Source of the DNA: Clostridia bacterium
GTDB lineage: Bacteria; Bacillota; Clostridia; Oscillospirales; Acutalibacteraceae
Length of the DNA: 6,573 nt
Direction of reading: 5' to 3'
Assembly: GCA_900771185.1 (NCBI GenBank)
Contig: CAAGND010000212.1
Span: 1-6,573, forward strand
The position numbers and the translations under genes are program-made. Positions 1 to 4,747 of this stretch are shown piece after piece (the stretch's first letter is position 1; every line of letters begins with the position of its first letter). The notes under the pieces were generated by a model that searched no databases, was not told the DNA's origin, and was given only the letters and a program-made list of their open reading frames with translations.

Positions 1-57
1 GGAGTGTATTCGAGCGACCATTTTCCGCTGTCGGTCAGCCTCACTTTGGAGGACTGA
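1..57 (+). CDS. C-terminal end of an endonuclease/exonuclease/phosphatase (EEP) family protein, partial
   Basis: The window opens inside a reading frame that ends at TGA 55-57. The 18 visible residues include Ser-Asp-His-Phe-Pro-Leu (residues 5-10 of the fragment) followed by a short hydrophobic strand and an acidic end. SDH-x-P-[LIV] close to the C-terminus is the signature of the EEP/DNase I-like fold (exonuclease III, sphingomyelinases and many secreted or cytoplasmic phosphodiesterases), where the Asp-His pair belongs to the metal-dependent catalytic centre. The call rests on this motif, its position and the terminator 11 bases after the stop. The substrate cannot be inferred because the rest of the gene lies outside the window. 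Confidence 0.66.
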   Translation, partial: GVYSSDHFPLSVSLTLED

Positions 58-68
58 CGGATAAAAAT

Positions 69-102
69 CAGGGTTTCCGGCAAAACGGAAGCCCTGTTTT
101 TT
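69..102 (+). terminator. Rho-independent terminator of the upstream EEP gene
   Basis: Arms CAGGGTTTCCG (69-79) and CGGAAGCCCTG (86-96) form an 11-base-pair stem with one G-T wobble and the loop GCAAAA. A run of six T (97-102) follows directly. It lies just after the stop codon at 57, so it most likely ends the EEP transcript. Confidence 0.9.
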
Positions 103-454
103 GCCATCTTCAGATGTGAAAGTCCCTCGGCTATACTGTGGAGAAAAAAGAGCAAAGCGACTTTTTGACTAACCCTCTGTCAGTGGAGATGACTTTTGCA
201 AAGGAAAAAGTAGAAGTGGCGGTTATTATTTTTTTGCTACGCGGTTTTGCTGTGTCCGACGTTCTCTCTTGTCGAATGCTTGCGGTAACCGAAAAAGCAA
301 GCGCCAGATGAGGGAGTCGATAGCAGTCGGCTTTCAACTTTATTGAAAACAGTATTTTCATGTTTGACGCTTCTTGGATATATTTCGGACGCCGCCGCTT
401 GACCATTTTGGCTGTGATTTTTAATTGCGATAAATATATTTTTTAAACAAAATA
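103..454. other. Intergenic stretch without a confirmed gene
   Basis: About 350 bases separate the EEP terminator from the promoter of the first symporter. The plus-strand frame 120-311 is open for 63 codons and could start at GTG 138 (57 codons, stop TGA 309-311), but no Shine-Dalgarno sequence precedes that GTG. Minus-strand open frames overlapping 131-473 also lack ribosome binding sites and resemble no family I know. The DNA becomes very AT-rich towards 430-490. Two overlapping short palindromes lie at 332-360. The stretch could be plain spacer, a decayed gene, or a copy of a dispersed intergenic repeat; the sequence alone does not decide. Confidence 0.5.
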
Positions 455-483
455 TTGACATAATTGTTGACAATTTTTATACT
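455..483 (+). promoter_or_regulatory. Sigma-A promoter for the first GPH symporter
   Basis: A perfect -35 box TTGACA (455-460) is followed after exactly 17 bases by TATACT (478-483), placing the start of transcription near 490. A second TTGACA at 467-472 has no -10 box at a workable distance. The spacer holds the dyad AATTGT-TG-ACAATT (462-475), which is well placed for a repressor. The leader of about 56 bases contains a hairpin. Confidence 0.85.
462..475. promoter_or_regulatory. Candidate operator palindrome inside the promoter spacer
   Basis: AATTGT (462-467) and ACAATT (470-475) are perfect inverted repeats around TG. They lie between the -35 and -10 boxes, where a bound repressor would exclude RNA polymerase. 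AT-rich DNA makes short palindromes likely by chance, so the operator role is inference. Confidence 0.35.
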
Positions 484-495
484 GTATATTGTAAC

Positions 496-523
496 TGCAT
501 GAATTGGCGTCAATCCTCATGCA
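496..523 (+). promoter_or_regulatory. Hairpin in the 5' leader of the first symporter
   Basis: TGCATGA (496-502) pairs with TCATGCA (517-523), and inside it ATTG (503-506) pairs with CAAT (511-514) around the loop GCGT, with a two-base bulge CC at 515-516. This gives 11 base pairs. It starts about six bases after the predicted transcription start and ends nine bases before the ribosome binding site AAGGCGGTGA (532-541). It could stabilise the 5' end, or as DNA serve as a second operator. There is no T run, so it is not a terminator. Confidence 0.55.
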
Positions 524-545
524 AAAATAATAAGGCGGTGACTTT

Positions 546-2072
546 ATGGGTATCAGAAGTAAGAAAACTTTGACCCCGGAACAAAAGCTGTTCAGACGCA
601 ACAAATGGTGCTATTCCGTGCCGGGAGTCGGACGTGACCTTGCCTACAATCTATATAATTCATTCCTGCTGACCTACATACTCTACACCAGGCAGCTCAC
701 AACCGAGCAGTTCAGCGCGATAAGCGTTATTATGATTGTCTGCTGTATATGGGATGCGGTAAACGATCCGATCATGGGCGGCGTTATCGAGAACACCCGC
801 ACGAAATTCGGCAAATTCAAGCCGTGGATCCTTATAGGCGCGCTGACGAATGCGGCAATGCTTGTGTTCATCTTCTCGGTAAGGATATCGGGCTGGACCT
901 TCGTCGGACTGTTTGTCCTGATGTATTTGCTGTGGGATATCACCTATACAATGAACGACATCTCCTATTGGTCGATGATTTCCTCGCTGACCAGTAAGGC
1001 GCATGAGCGTGACAGCATCACCTCAATGGCAAATCTCTTTTCCGGTCTCGGAACTGTTCTGTCGACCGCGCTTATACCGCTGCTGACTGCCGGAAAATAT
1101 ACCATCGGCGGCAACTCCATAACGGCATATATGGTCATATCTATCGTTATAGCCGTTATTTTCGCCTCGGGTCAGGCGACTGTCTGCGCCACGGTCAAAG
1201 AACCTCACGTTGCCAATGTCCCGCTTGAGGAGCGCATAGGCATCAAAAAACTCATAAAGGTTATCTTTAACAACGACCAGCTCCTGTGGGTTGCGATTAT
1301 TATGCTTGCGGTAAATCTCGGCGGCGCGGTTGTGACAGCCTTCGGAACTAACTATTTTTATCTTGAATTCGGCTATGAGGGTTCAAATGTCACGATGTTC
1401 ACAGCGTTCTATGCCGGAGCCGCGGGCATAGTGTTCTTTGTCTATCCGACCCTTTCAAAGAAGCTTAACCGCTATAAAATGGCATTTCTGTCGCTCATGT
1501 TCACCTGCGTAGGTTACAGCGCGCTGCTGCTCACGGGCTTCTTTGCTCCTGCCGGGGTCAAGTTTTGGCTCTACTGCATAGAAGCTATGGTAGTGGGCTT
1601 CGGCTACTCGCTGTTCTATATGGTTGTAACCATTTGCCTTATGAACACGATAGAATACAACGAATACAAGACGGGCAACCGAAACGAGGGCATAATATTC
1701 GCAGTGCGCCCGTTTATGGCAAAGATGTCGAGCGCTTTGCAGAAACTGCTCACCATGGTAGTTTATCTGGCCATCGGTATGCTTTCAATTACAAACGGAA
1801 TTTCGGACTATGAGAAGCAGGCAAATCTCGGCCTGATATCCGAACAGCAGAAGCTCGCCGGAATCAACGGCATTATTCAGAGCGCGGACAGCTATATGGC
1901 TGTTGTGCTCAGACTGGTTATCGTCTTTGTGCCTATCATATTTATGAGCGTCGGCTATATAATCATGAAACGCAAGACTAAGATTGATGAACAAGAATAT
2001 GAACGTATGCTTGCGGAGATTGAAAACAGAAAGCAGGCGGCTCAGGCTGAAAAACAGGAGACCAACGTCTGA
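546..2072 (+). CDS. GPH-family (MelB-like) sugar:cation symporter
   Basis: A 508-residue membrane protein of the glycoside-pentoside-hexuronide:cation symporter family (major facilitator superfamily), which couples sugar uptake to Na+ or H+. About twelve hydrophobic segments are visible (first near residues 24-46, last near 452-474) with a polar loop near 214-243. Family motifs are clear: Trp-Asp-Ala-Val-Asn-Asp-Pro (69-75), Gly-Lys-Phe-Lys-Pro-Trp (89-94) and Tyr-Thr-Met-Asn-Asp (134-138). Positions matching the MelB sugar/cation site are kept: Asp31 in helix I, Asp70 and Asp74 in helix II, Asp138 in helix IV and Lys393 in helix XI. The C-terminal tail (475-508) is hydrophilic and helical. 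ATG 546 follows AAGGCGGTGA by four bases. The gene has its own strong promoter and is monocistronic, ending at the large convergent terminator. Substrate unknown; a beta-glycoside, xyloside, melibiose-type galactoside or uronide is plausible. Confidence 0.93.
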   Translation: MGIRSKKTLTPEQKLFRRNKWCYSVPGVGRDLAYNLYNSFLLTYILYTRQLTTEQFSAISVIMIVCCIWDAVNDPIMGGVIENTRTKFGKFKPWILIGALTNAAMLVFIFSVRISGWTFVGLFVLMYLLWDITYTMNDISYWSMISSLTSKAHERDSITSMANLFSGLGTVLSTALIPLLTAGKYTIGGNSITAYMVISIVIAVIFASGQATVCATVKEPHVANVPLEERIGIKKLIKVIFNNDQLLWVAIIMLAVNLGGAVVTAFGTNYFYLEFGYEGSNVTMFTAFYAGAAGIVFFVYPTLSKKLNRYKMAFLSLMFTCVGYSALLLTGFFAPAGVKFWLYCIEAMVVGFGYSLFYMVVTICLMNTIEYNEYKTGNRNEGIIFAVRPFMAKMSSALQKLLTMVVYLAIGMLSITNGISDYEKQANLGLISEQQKLAGINGIIQSADSYMAVVLRLVIVFVPIIFMSVGYIIMKRKTKIDEQEYERMLAEIENRKQAAQAEKQETNV

Positions 2073-2084
2073 TTTGAAAAACAT

Positions 2085-2158
2085 AAATACCGAGCTGTTT
2101 TTGCCGAAGCCCGATAGGTACCCTTATCGGTTCCCGGCACAGAAGCAGCTCGGTATTT
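2085..2158. terminator. Large three-tier palindrome, convergent (bidirectional) terminator
   Basis: The outer arms AAATACCGAGCTG (2085-2097) and CAGCTCGGTATTT (2146-2158) are a perfect 13-base-pair stem. Inside, TGCCG (2102-2106) pairs with CGGCA (2135-2139), and CCGATA (2111-2116) pairs with TATCGG (2125-2130). It fills the space between the stop of the plus-strand symporter (2072) and the stop of the minus-strand mltG (2160), so it can serve both transcripts. On the minus strand the stem is followed by a T-rich tail (2077-2087 complement). On the plus strand the tail is only the short TTTCTTATT. It is larger than usual for a simple terminator. Confidence 0.75.
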
Positions 2159-2159
2159 C

Positions 2160-2972
2160 TTATTCAATTCCGGCAATTTTGCAGTTTTCCAGATGCTCGG
2201 CGTAGGTCTTTGCGTAGTAATAGTTGCCGCTGCTGTCGGTGACGAAGAAATAGTAGTCCGTGTCGGCGGGGTAGAGTGCCGCGTTTATCGCGTCGATGCC
2301 CGGATTGGTTATCGGTCCTGCCGGAAGACCGCTGCATTCATAGGTGTTGTAAAGAGCGTCATACCTGTCCGTGTTTTCCCCGGAAATATAAGGTTTGACA
2401 TAGAGCTTCAGATAGAACACCGACACATCGCACTGCAGCCTGGGGTAACTCTCGGACTTTAAACGGTTGTGTATGACGGACGAGACATTCTTCATGCTCT
2501 CGTGTGTCAGAGACTCCTCCTGCACAATGGAGGCTATTGTCAGAATCTCGTCCATTGTGAAGCCGAGCTGCTCCGCCCGTTTGTACATATCCTCGGTGAG
2601 CTTTGATTTCGTGTTCGCAAGGAAGCGGCTCAGAGCCTTTGACGCGCCCTCACCGACATAGAAATCATAGGTGTCGGGGAAAATATATCCCTCAAGCAAA
2701 AAAGCACGCTCGTCCGGATTCGGCAGTGAGTCCGCAAATTCGTTTTCCGACTCTCTGCTGTTGACGGCCGATATAAATTCGCTGACGGTGCACACTCCGT
2801 TTTCCTCAAGCAGTTCGGCCGTCTGGGTTACGGTGGTGCCCTCCGGAAAGGTTATGCGCACAGTCGGCGGTGCTGTCTGCTCCTGGCTGCCCCGAGAGGA
2901 CGAACAGGAACAGAGCGAAAATATCATGACGGCGGCTAATGCCGACGATAAGATTTTTTTAAAAAATTTCAT
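2160..2972 (-). CDS. mltG: Endolytic peptidoglycan transglycosylase, MltG/YceG family, predicted lipoprotein
   Basis: A 270-residue MltG-type lytic transglycosylase, which cleaves nascent glycan strands at the outer face of the cytoplasmic membrane and so limits strand length. Family signatures in order: Leu-Glu-Gly-Tyr-Ile-Phe-Pro-Asp-Thr-Tyr (93-102), Ile-Ala-Ser-Ile-Val-Gln-Glu-Glu (146-153), with Glu153 aligning to the catalytic glutamate of E. coli MltG, His-Asn-Arg-Leu (168-171), and Tyr-Asn-Thr-Tyr...Gly-Leu-Pro-x-Gly-Pro-Ile...Pro-Gly (208-225). The N-terminus is basic then hydrophobic and ends in the lipobox Leu-Cys-Ser-Cys (20-23), so Cys23 is probably lipidated; a Ser/Gln-rich linker follows. 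The textbook family member has a transmembrane anchor and is about 340 residues, so the N-terminal region here is reduced. The start is fixed by GGAGGGAG just upstream of ATG on the minus strand. It is expressed alone from its own promoter. Confidence 0.9.
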   Translation of the reverse strand: MKFFKKILSSALAAVMIFSLCSCSSSRGSQEQTAPPTVRITFPEGTTVTQTAELLEENGVCTVSEFISAVNSRESENEFADSLPNPDERAFLLEGYIFPDTYDFYVGEGASKALSRFLANTKSKLTEDMYKRAEQLGFTMDEILTIASIVQEESLTHESMKNVSSVIHNRLKSESYPRLQCDVSVFYLKLYVKPYISGENTDRYDALYNTYECSGLPAGPITNPGIDAINAALYPADTDYYFFVTDSSGNYYYAKTYAEHLENCKIAGIE

Positions 2973-2996
2973 TTTCTCCCTCCGACATTTTTCTTC

Positions 2997-3025
2997 ATTT
3001 TATCAGAAAAATGACCTTCTTTCAA
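2997..3025 (-). promoter_or_regulatory. Sigma-A promoter of mltG
   Basis: Read on the minus strand, TTGAAA (3025-3020) is followed after 17 bases by TAAAAT (3002-2997), about 25 bases upstream of the ATG. The predicted leader is short and leaves just enough room for the ribosome binding site GGAGGGAG. Confidence 0.7.
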
Positions 3026-3127
3026 GCGGATGCACAGAGCGGATATGATCTGCCGTGCTTCTGCATATAAATGAAAACAGAATGAACGGGATTCTTTGTC
3101 CGCTTTTATGATAAACGCGGCAGACCC

Positions 3128-3154
3128 AATTATTACTGCACGGCAGTATGAATT
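3128..3154. repeat. Imperfect 27-base inverted repeat upstream of the small gene
   Basis: AATTATTACTGC (3128-3139) and GCAGTATGAATT (3143-3154) are inverted repeats with two mismatched positions around ACG; the inner six base pairs are perfect. It lies about 50 bases before the start codon of the small protein gene. It could be an operator or a leader hairpin. I see no convincing sigma-A promoter in 3026-3190 for that gene. Confidence 0.45.
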
Positions 3155-3192
3155 ATTTCCTTCCTCACGCTTAAACTAAATAAAAAGCAGTG

Positions 3193-3198
3193 AGGAGG
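3193..3198 (+). promoter_or_regulatory. Ribosome binding site deciding the start of the small protein
   Basis: AGGAGG, a perfect Shine-Dalgarno core, lies six bases before ATG 3205. A GTG at 3190 in the same frame overlaps this site and has none of its own, so it is not the start. Confidence 0.85.
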
Positions 3199-3204
3199 AT
3201 AAAA

Positions 3205-3378
3205 ATGAAAAAAGGCGACAAACCGCAGATGCCCGAAAAAAAGAAAAAGCTGAAAATAATACCGCAGTTTAAGGACCCGGTGAACGTTGCAGGCAAAATA
3301 CCTATTGATGTTTTGGGCAGCTACACGGGCACGCCGCTTGACGGTGAGATACCCGTACAGGATGCCGACGACCTTTAA
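3205..3378 (+). CDS. Small conserved-looking protein of unknown function, 57 residues
   Basis: I do not recognise a named family. The protein has a strongly basic first third (Lys-rich, with Lys-Lys-Lys-Lys near residues 12-15), a middle reading Ile-Ile-Pro-Gln-Phe-Lys-Asp-Pro, then Ile-Pro-Ile-Asp-Val-Leu-Gly-Ser-Tyr-Thr-Gly (about 33-43), and an acidic end Pro-Val-Gln-Asp-Ala-Asp-Asp-Leu (50-57). No signal peptide, membrane segment or cysteine is present. A perfect ribosome binding site, ordered sequence motifs and a hairpin after the stop support a real gene. My impression, not checked, is that short clostridial hypothetical proteins share the Gly-Ser-Tyr-Thr-Gly and Pro-Val-Gln-Asp-Ala-Asp-Asp-Leu pieces. 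The charge asymmetry would suit binding to nucleic acid or to a protein partner, but no function can be assigned. It stands alone between divergent mltG and the SDR gene. Confidence 0.8.
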   Translation: MKKGDKPQMPEKKKKLKIIPQFKDPVNVAGKIPIDVLGSYTGTPLDGEIPVQDADDL

Positions 3379-3380
3379 TT

Positions 3381-3398
3381 GACGGGCGCATGCCCGTC
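3381..3398 (+). terminator. Hairpin after the small protein gene, possible weak terminator
   Basis: GACGGGC (3381-3387) and GCCCGTC (3392-3398) form a perfect seven-base-pair GC-rich stem with loop GCAT, two bases after the stop codon. No T run follows, so termination may be weak or factor-assisted, or the hairpin may only protect the 3' end. Confidence 0.5.
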
Positions 3399-3489
3399 TA
3401 CATATGCTGAAAATTTTATAACTGCCGAAAGATGTGCGACATTTACATAAACACGCATGCTTTTTTGTGAAAAATCTACCATTTAAAGC

Positions 3490-3519
3490 TTGACTAAAAT
3501 CGGTAAAATAAAGTATAAT
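3490..3519 (+). promoter_or_regulatory. Sigma-A promoter of the SDR gene
   Basis: TTGACT (3490-3495) and a perfect TATAAT (3514-3519) are separated by 18 bases. Transcription should start near 3526, giving a leader of about 30 bases. The near-consensus boxes fit the biased codon use of the gene and suggest strong expression. Confidence 0.85.
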
Positions 3520-3542
3520 TAAAATACTTACAGACAGCTTTT

Positions 3543-3547
3543 GGAGG
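3543..3547 (+). promoter_or_regulatory. Ribosome binding site deciding the start of the SDR gene
   Basis: GGAGG lies nine bases before ATG 3557. An in-frame TTG at 3548 directly abuts the site, so it is too close to be the start. ATG 3557 also puts the first strand of the Rossmann fold at residue 2, as is usual. Confidence 0.85.
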
Positions 3548-3556
3548 TTGAAAGAA

Positions 3557-4576
3557 ATGAAAGTATTCATGATTGGCGGAACGGGCCTTCTCGGCAGCGC
3601 CGCTGCAAGAATTTTTATCGACAGAGGGCATACGGTCAAGTCCGTTGCTCTGCCGCCCCTTCCCGAAGGTGCGCCCATCCCCGAGGAGATGGAGATTGTT
3701 TTCGGCAACATCTATGAGAAGAGCGATGAGGAGATAAAAGAGCTTATGGCAGGCTGCGACTGCTTTGTTTTCGCCGCAGGCGTTGACGAGAGAGTTGAGT
3801 TCCCCGCACCTGTTTATGACGCTTACTACAAGTACAATATAGCTCCCCTCAAGAGACTTCTTCCCATCTGCAAGGAGCTTGGCTACAAGAACGCTGTTAT
3901 CCTCGGCTCTTATTTCTCATATCTTGCGAAAGAGCGCCCGGATATGAAGCTCACTGAGAAGCATCCTTACATAAGAAGCCGTATCGACCAGGAGAACGTT
4001 GCTTTCTCCTATGCTGACGAGAACTTTGATGTTTCCGTTCTCGAGCTTCCCTATATCTTCGGCACACAGCCCGGCAGAAAGCCCGTTTGGGTTATCCTTA
4101 TCGAGCAGATCAAGATGATGGATAAGCTTCCCTTCACAATGTATCCTGCCGGTGGTACGGCAATGCTTACCGTGCGTCAGGTCGGTGAGGTTATCGTCGG
4201 CGCCGCTGAGAAGTCAAAGGGCGCAAAGGCGTGGCCTATCAGCATGTATAACATGACATGGAAAGAGTTCCTCAAGATCGTTTATGCCGCAAGAGGAATG
4301 GGCGACAACAGAAAGATCATCAGCGTTGCTCCCTGGATGATGCGCATGGGTCTGGGCAAGGTCAAGAAAGAGTATGCCGCAAAGGGTATTCAGAGCGGTA
4401 TTGACGTTGACGGACTTGCGGATATTATGGATGTTAACCTCTTCATAGACAGAAAGTACAGTGAAGAGCTCGGAGCGACAGAGGACGATATCAAGGCTGC
4501 TATTACTGATTCCATCAAGGTTAGCCAGGCTTCCTATGACGGAAAAGTTAAGCTCCTTGAGATGAAAGGCGAATAA
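3557..4576 (+). CDS. NAD(P)-binding extended SDR / NAD-dependent epimerase-dehydratase-like protein
   Basis: A 339-residue protein with an N-terminal Rossmann fold: Lys-Val-Phe-Met-Ile-Gly-Gly-Thr-Gly-Leu-Leu-Gly (2-13) holds the Gly-x-x-Gly-x-x-Gly dinucleotide loop of extended short-chain dehydrogenases. Phe-Ala-Ala-Gly (72-75) and Ile-Leu-Gly-Ser (115-118) match the strand-4 and catalytic-serine regions, and Leu-Glu-Leu-Pro-Tyr-Ile-Phe-Gly (162-169) matches the usual 'LRxxxVYG' strand. The active-site pair appears as Tyr138-x3-Arg142 rather than Tyr-x3-Lys, so ordinary SDR catalysis is uncertain. The C-terminal part (about 190-339) is the substrate domain. Probable substrates are nucleotide sugars, uronates or similar polyols. 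It has its own strong promoter and is followed by a hairpin and a sugar symporter. Codon use is more biased than that of the neighbours (mostly AAG for Lys and CCC for Pro), suggesting high expression or separate ancestry. Confidence 0.85.
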   Translation: MKVFMIGGTGLLGSAAARIFIDRGHTVKSVALPPLPEGAPIPEEMEIVFGNIYEKSDEEIKELMAGCDCFVFAAGVDERVEFPAPVYDAYYKYNIAPLKRLLPICKELGYKNAVILGSYFSYLAKERPDMKLTEKHPYIRSRIDQENVAFSYADENFDVSVLELPYIFGTQPGRKPVWVILIEQIKMMDKLPFTMYPAGGTAMLTVRQVGEVIVGAAEKSKGAKAWPISMYNMTWKEFLKIVYAARGMGDNRKIISVAPWMMRMGLGKVKKEYAAKGIQSGIDVDGLADIMDVNLFIDRKYSEELGATEDDIKAAITDSIKVSQASYDGKVKLLEMKGE

Positions 4577-4588
4577 TTAAAAAATGAT

Positions 4589-4618
4589 TTTCGGCGGGGT
4601 TCTTATGCCCCGCCGAAA
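4589..4618. terminator. Strong hairpin between the SDR gene and the second symporter
   Basis: TTTCGGCGGGG (4589-4599) and CCCCGCCGAAA (4608-4618) form a perfect 11-base-pair stem with the loop TTCTTATG, 12 bases after the SDR stop. On the plus strand no T run follows. On the minus strand a T-rich stretch follows after a few bases, although no minus-strand gene reaches it. It probably reduces read-through into the symporter gene or protects the 3' end of the SDR mRNA. Confidence 0.6.
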
Positions 4619-4732
4619 CCATAGACAGCAAAAATACACAATGACCGGATGCTCAGCCCCGGAACTTAACCCGCAGCGGGCCTGTGCAGTCCGTCCGTTT
4701 CCCCAGTGCGCGCGGCGCAAACTGCAAACATG

Positions 4733-4738
4733 AAAGGG
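4733..4738 (+). promoter_or_regulatory. Ribosome binding site deciding the start of the second symporter
   Basis: AAAGGG lies nine bases before TTG 4748. The in-frame alternatives GTG 4706 and ATG 4730 have no purine-rich site upstream, and ATG 4739 touches this one. The match is only moderate, so the start stays open by up to 14 codons. Confidence 0.55.
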
Positions 4739-4747
4739 ATGCTGACT

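Noticed and set aside
344..360. TGAAAA-N5-TTTTCA as a catabolite-repression (cre) site.
   Set aside because: It lacks the central CG and the spacing of the cre consensus.
131..473. Minus-strand open frames of 78 and 91 codons in the gap before the first symporter.
   Set aside because: They have no ribosome binding sites or recognisable motifs, and they overlap each other and the palindromes.
467..490. Second TTGACA (467-472) paired with TATATT (485-490) as an alternative promoter.
   Set aside because: The spacer is only 12 bases. The pair 455-460/478-483 has the ideal 17 bases.
2193..3048. Plus-strand open frames opposite mltG.
   Set aside because: They are antisense shadows of a gene with unmistakable MltG motifs, and they lack start signals.
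3043..3071. ATA (3043-3045) and CATATAAA (3064-3071) resemble a sporulation sigma-E/K-type promoter upstream of the small protein gene.
   Set aside because: The match is loose, the spacing is at the edge of what is usual, and the site is about 130 bases from the gene. AT-rich DNA gives such pairs by chance.
3133..3711. A 192-codon minus-strand open frame across the small gene and the SDR start.
   Set aside because: It runs through the small gene, its hairpin, the SDR promoter and the SDR 5' end, has no family motif, and lacks a Shine-Dalgarno site.
4619..4740. Possible riboswitch or structured leader before the second symporter.
   Set aside because: Only short GC-rich self-complementary pieces are visible (such as CCCGC-A-GCGGG), with no known riboswitch core and no expression platform.
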